Source: an uncultured Actinomycetes bacterium
GTDB lineage: Bacteria; Actinomycetota; Actinomycetes; Mycobacteriales; Mycobacteriaceae
NCBI GenBank assembly: GCA_903884065.1
Contig: CAISDL010000120.1
Location: forward strand, 1 to 64,000
Direction of reading: 5' to 3'
DNA length: 64,000 nt
Below, one piece after another: positions 56,621-64,000 of this stretch; position 1 is the stretch's first letter; each line of letters opens with the position of its first letter. The notes beneath the pieces were generated by a model. That model saw nothing but the letters and a program-made list of their open reading frames with translations, did not search any database and was not told where the DNA came from. The translations under genes were made by a program, and so were the position numbers.

Positions 56621-57452
56621 CGGACACCTTCGATACCGGCGGGCTGCGCGGCAAGATCGTCGTGGTCAAGTACGGCGGCAACGCCATGACCGACAAGGCG
56701 CTGCAGAGTGCCTTCGCCGACGACATGGTCTTTCTCCTCAAGGCGGGGGTTCACCCGGTCGTCGTTCACGGCGGTGGCCCGCAGATCAGCGCCATGCTGA
56801 AGAAGCTCGGTATCCCAGGGGAATTCAAGGGCGGCTTCCGGGTCACCACACCGGAGGTTCTCGACGTCGCCCGCATGGTGCTGTTCGGTCAGGTCGGCCG
56901 CGAACTGGTCAACCTCATCAACGTCCACGGGCCGTACGCGGTGGGGCTCACCGGTGAGGACGCCCGCCTGTTCACCGCGGTGCGGCGCAGCGTGCTGGTT
57001 GACGGGGTGGACACCGACATCGGCCTGGTCGGCGACGTCGACCACGTCAACACCGACGTGCTGCGCGATCTGATTGCCGCGGGCCGCATTCCGGTCGTGT
57101 CGACCGTCGCCCCGGACGCGGCCGGAGTGGTGCACAACATCAACGCCGACACCGCTGCCGCTGCGGTGGCCGAGGCACTCGACGCCGAGACGTTGCTGAT
57201 GCTCACCGACGTCGAGGGGCTTTACACCCGCTGGCCCGACCGCGACTCGCTGGTCAGCGAGATCGACACCGCGACGCTGGCCGGCCTGCTTCCCGGCCTC
57301 GAGGAGGGCATGGTGCCCAAGATCGAGGCCTGCCTGCGCGCGGTGAACGCCGGGGTGCCCAGCGCCCACGTGATCGACGGAAGGGTCGAACACAGTGTGC
57401 TGGCGGGACTTTTCACCGACGGGGTCACCGGAACCAAGGTGGTGTCGGGCTC

Positions 57453-57456
<4 letters not shown>
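56617..57456 (+). CDS. argB: acetylglutamate kinase
   Basis: [46 protein letters not shown]. Confidence 0.97.
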
Positions 57457-60045
<2,589 letters not shown>

Positions 60046-60090
60046 ACCGCAACGCACCAACAAGCGCACGAAACAACCAGGGAGCATCCG

Positions 60091-61290
60091 ATGTCTGAGC
60101 GCGTCATCCTTGCCTATTCCGGCGGACTGGACACCTCGGTGGCCATCAGCTGGATCGGCAAGGAGACCGGCCGCGAGGTGGTGGCAGTGGCCATCGACCT
60201 CGGTCAGGGCGGCGAGGATATGGAGATGGTGCGCCAGCGCGCGCTGGACTGCGGCGCGGCCGAAGCCGTGGTGGTCGACGCCCGCGACGAGTTCGCCGAG
60301 GAATACTGCCTTCCGGCCATCCAGTCCAATGCGCTCTACATGGATCGCTATCCGCTGGTGTCGGCGCTGAGCCGGCCGCTGATCGTCAAGCACCTGGTGG
60401 AGGCCGCACGCAAGTACGGCGGCGGGGTCGTCGCGCACGGCTGCACCGGCAAGGGTAACGATCAGGTTCGCTTCGAGGTCGGATTCGCCTCTCTGGCACC
60501 GGATCTCGAAGTGCTGGCACCCGTCCGCGACTATGCCTGGACCAGGGAGAAGGCCATCGCCTTCGCCCAGGACAACGACATCCCGATCAACGTCAGCAAG
60601 CGGTCGCCGTTCTCCATCGACCAGAACGTGTGGGGCCGCGCGGTGGAAACCGGCTTCCTGGAGCACCTCTGGAACGCTCCGACCAAGGACGTCTACGACT
60701 ACACCGAAGACCCGACCCTGAACTGGAACACTCCTGACGAGGTCATCGTCGGATTCGAGCGCGGCGTCCCGGTGTCCATCGACGGCAACCCGGTCTCCGT
60801 GCTCGAGGCCATCGAGGAACTCAATCGCCGCGCCGGCGCCCAGGGCGTGGGCCGCCTCGACGTCGTCGAGGACCGACTGGTGGGCATCAAGAGCCGGGAG
60901 ATCTACGAAGCCCCCGGCGCGATGGTGCTCGTCACCGCGCACACCGAACTCGAGCACGTCACCCTCGAGCGTGAGCTGGGCCGGTTCAAGCGCGGAACCG
61001 ATCAGAAGTGGGGCGAACTGGTCTATGACGGACTGTGGTTCTCCCCGCTGAAGCGCGCACTGGAGTCCTTTGTCGCCAACACCCAGGAGCATGTCACCGG
61101 TGAGGTCCGGCTGGTGTTGCACGGCGGGCACATCGCCGTCAACGGCCGCCGCAGCCCGGAGTCGCTCTACGACTTCAACCTGGCCACCTACGACGAGGGC
61201 GACACCTTCGACCAGTCGGCGTCCAAGGGCTTCGTCCATGTGCACGGGCTGTCCTCCAAGATCGCAGCCCGCAGGGACCTGCGCCAGTGA
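60091..61290 (+). CDS. argG: argininosuccinate synthase
   Basis: [47 protein letters not shown]. Confidence 0.98.
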   Translation: MSERVILAYSGGLDTSVAISWIGKETGREVVAVAIDLGQGGEDMEMVRQRALDCGAAEAVVVDARDEFAEEYCLPAIQSNALYMDRYPLVSALSRPLIVKHLVEAARKYGGGVVAHGCTGKGNDQVRFEVGFASLAPDLEVLAPVRDYAWTREKAIAFAQDNDIPINVSKRSPFSIDQNVWGRAVETGFLEHLWNAPTKDVYDYTEDPTLNWNTPDEVIVGFERGVPVSIDGNPVSVLEAIEELNRRAGAQGVGRLDVVEDRLVGIKSREIYEAPGAMVLVTAHTELEHVTLERELGRFKRGTDQKWGELVYDGLWFSPLKRALESFVANTQEHVTGEVRLVLHGGHIAVNGRRSPESLYDFNLATYDEGDTFDQSASKGFVHVHGLSSKIAARRDLRQ

Positions 61291-61312
61291 CGCCCAAACC
61301 GACGTTTGGGCG
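61291..61312 (+). terminator. stem-loop directly after argG stop codon
   Basis: CGCCCAAAC-CGAC-GTTTGGGCG, 9-bp perfect stem followed by CCCTTGTT. Confidence 0.65.
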
Positions 61313-61327
61313 CCCTTGTTCGAGTGA

Positions 61328-62785
<1,458 letters not shown>

Positions 62786-62793
62786 CCCCGGGC

Positions 62794-64000
62794 TCAGCCG
62801 CCTGACTCCACCAATTCCGAGAGCTCCATCCAGCGGGTCTCCTTGTCGATCAGTTCGTGCTCGAACGCCCGCAATTCGGCGGTGAGCGCAGCGATTCCCA
62901 CATGATCGGACTGGTCGTGCTCGGCGATTTCGACGTGCTTGGCATTGATCCGATCCGACAGCTTCGCCAGCGCACGGTCCAGCGCGGCGATCTCCTTCTG
63001 CACGGTGCGCAGTTCGGCACCCGACAGCGTCTCGGTGGAGCCGGTGGCGGGGGAGTGCCGGGCTGTATCGGTCTGATCCGCGCGGCGCTGCGCGGACATC
63101 CGCAGGTATTCGTCCACGCCGCCGGGCAGGTGGCGCAGGTGGCCGTTGACCACGGCGTACTGCTGATCGGTGATCCGCTCCAGCAGATACCGGTCATGGG
63201 AGACGACGATCAGCGTTCCGGGCCAGGAGTCGAGCAGATCCTCGGTGGCCGAGAGCATGTCGATGTCGACGTCGTTGGTCGGCTCGTCGAGCACCAGGAC
63301 GTTCGGCTCCTCGAGCAGGATGAGCATCAGCTGGAGTCGCCGGCGCTGGCCCCCGGAGAGAGCGCCCACTCGGGCGGACAACTGGTCGCGGCGAAATCCC
63401 AAGCGCTCCAACAACTGTGTGGGAGTGAGTTCCTTGCCGTCGACCAGATAGCCGGCCTTGAGGCGGCCGACGACCTCGCGAACCAGATCGCCCTCGATTC
63501 CGGCCAGCTGACTGTCCTGCTGGTCCAGCATCGCCAGTCGAACCGTCTTCCCGCGCTTGACCCGGCCGCTGCTCGGTGCGATGGTCCCGGCGATGACCCC
63601 GAGCAGGGTGGACTTGCCCGCCCCGTTGGCGCCGACGATCCCGGTGCGCTCGCCGGGGGCGATGCGCCACTCCACCTCGCGGAGAACGGGTTTGCCGTCG
63701 AACGACACCGAGACGTCGAGAAGGTCGATGACGTCCTTGCCCAGTCGGGTGGTCGCCAGTTTGGCCAACTCGACGGTGTTCCTGATCGGGGGGACGTCGG
63801 CGATCAGCTGGTTGGCCGCATCGATGCGGAACTTCGGTTTGGCGGTGCGCGCCGGTGCGCCCCGGCGCAGCCAGGCCAGCTCCTTGCGCATCAGGTTCTG
63901 CCGCTTGGCTTCGGCGACCGCCGCGATGCGGTCCCGCTCAACCTTCTGGAGCACGTAGGCGGCGTAACCGCCGTCGAAGGGCTCGACGACGCCGCCCTGG
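62794..64000 (-). CDS. ABC-F family ATP-binding protein (Uup/EttA-like), N-terminus beyond window
   Basis: GIVGANGAGKSTLLGVIAGTI...LSGGQRRRLQLMLILLEEPNVLVLDEPTNDVDIDML; reading frame stays open past 63954 to the window edge (QGGVVEPFDGGYAAYVLQKVER). Confidence 0.9.
   Translation of the reverse strand, partial: QGGVVEPFDGGYAAYVLQKVERDRIAAVAEAKRQNLMRKELAWLRRGAPARTAKPKFRIDAANQLIADVPPIRNTVELAKLATTRLGKDVIDLLDVSVSFDGKPVLREVEWRIAPGERTGIVGANGAGKSTLLGVIAGTIAPSSGRVKRGKTVRLAMLDQQDSQLAGIEGDLVREVVGRLKAGYLVDGKELTPTQLLERLGFRRDQLSARVGALSGGQRRRLQLMLILLEEPNVLVLDEPTNDVDIDMLSATEDLLDSWPGTLIVVSHDRYLLERITDQQYAVVNGHLRHLPGGVDEYLRMSAQRRADQTDTARHSPATGSTETLSGAELRTVQKEIAALDRALAKLSDRINAKHVEIAEHDQSDHVGIAALTAELRAFEHELIDKETRWMELSELVESGG

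Overview
64 kb of high-GC mycobacterial (Mycolicibacterium-like) chromosome. It is syntenic with the M. tuberculosis Rv1629-Rv1659 region: polA, rpsA, coaE, DUF402, uvrB, capA-like GT, universal stress protein, MBL hydrolase, uvrA, esterase, lysX, infC-rpmI-rplT-tsnR, adenylate cyclase, rhomboid-like protein, pheST, argCJBDFRGH. Accessory insertions are a PGRS-repeat secreted protein truncated at the left edge (absent from the ORF track), a SulP transporter, a PAS/SpoIIE phosphatase, a GH16 glucanase, a KmtR-CDF metal-export pair, a GT2/MFS pair and a 13E12 HNH endonuclease. No CRISPR array, prophage, IS element, rRNA or tRNA was recognised. The main observations are: (i) many promoters with TANNNT followed by exactly 6 nt and then the start codon, predicting leaderless mRNAs; (ii) PafBC/RecA-NDp-like motifs at uvrA and uvrB and a perfect LexA box on the 13E12 HNH gene; (iii) an infC gene starting at ATC behind a roughly 275-nt leader with two abutting perfect hairpins; (iv) an 885-aa lipoprotein fusing a lipase-like domain that has apparently lost its nucleophile to an intact esterase paralogous to a neighbour; (v) five 11-bp-periodic half-sites between sulP and uvrB; (vi) a signal/linker module shared by the PGRS protein and the GH16 enzyme. 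All calls are by eye from the sequence; no searches or folding programs were run.
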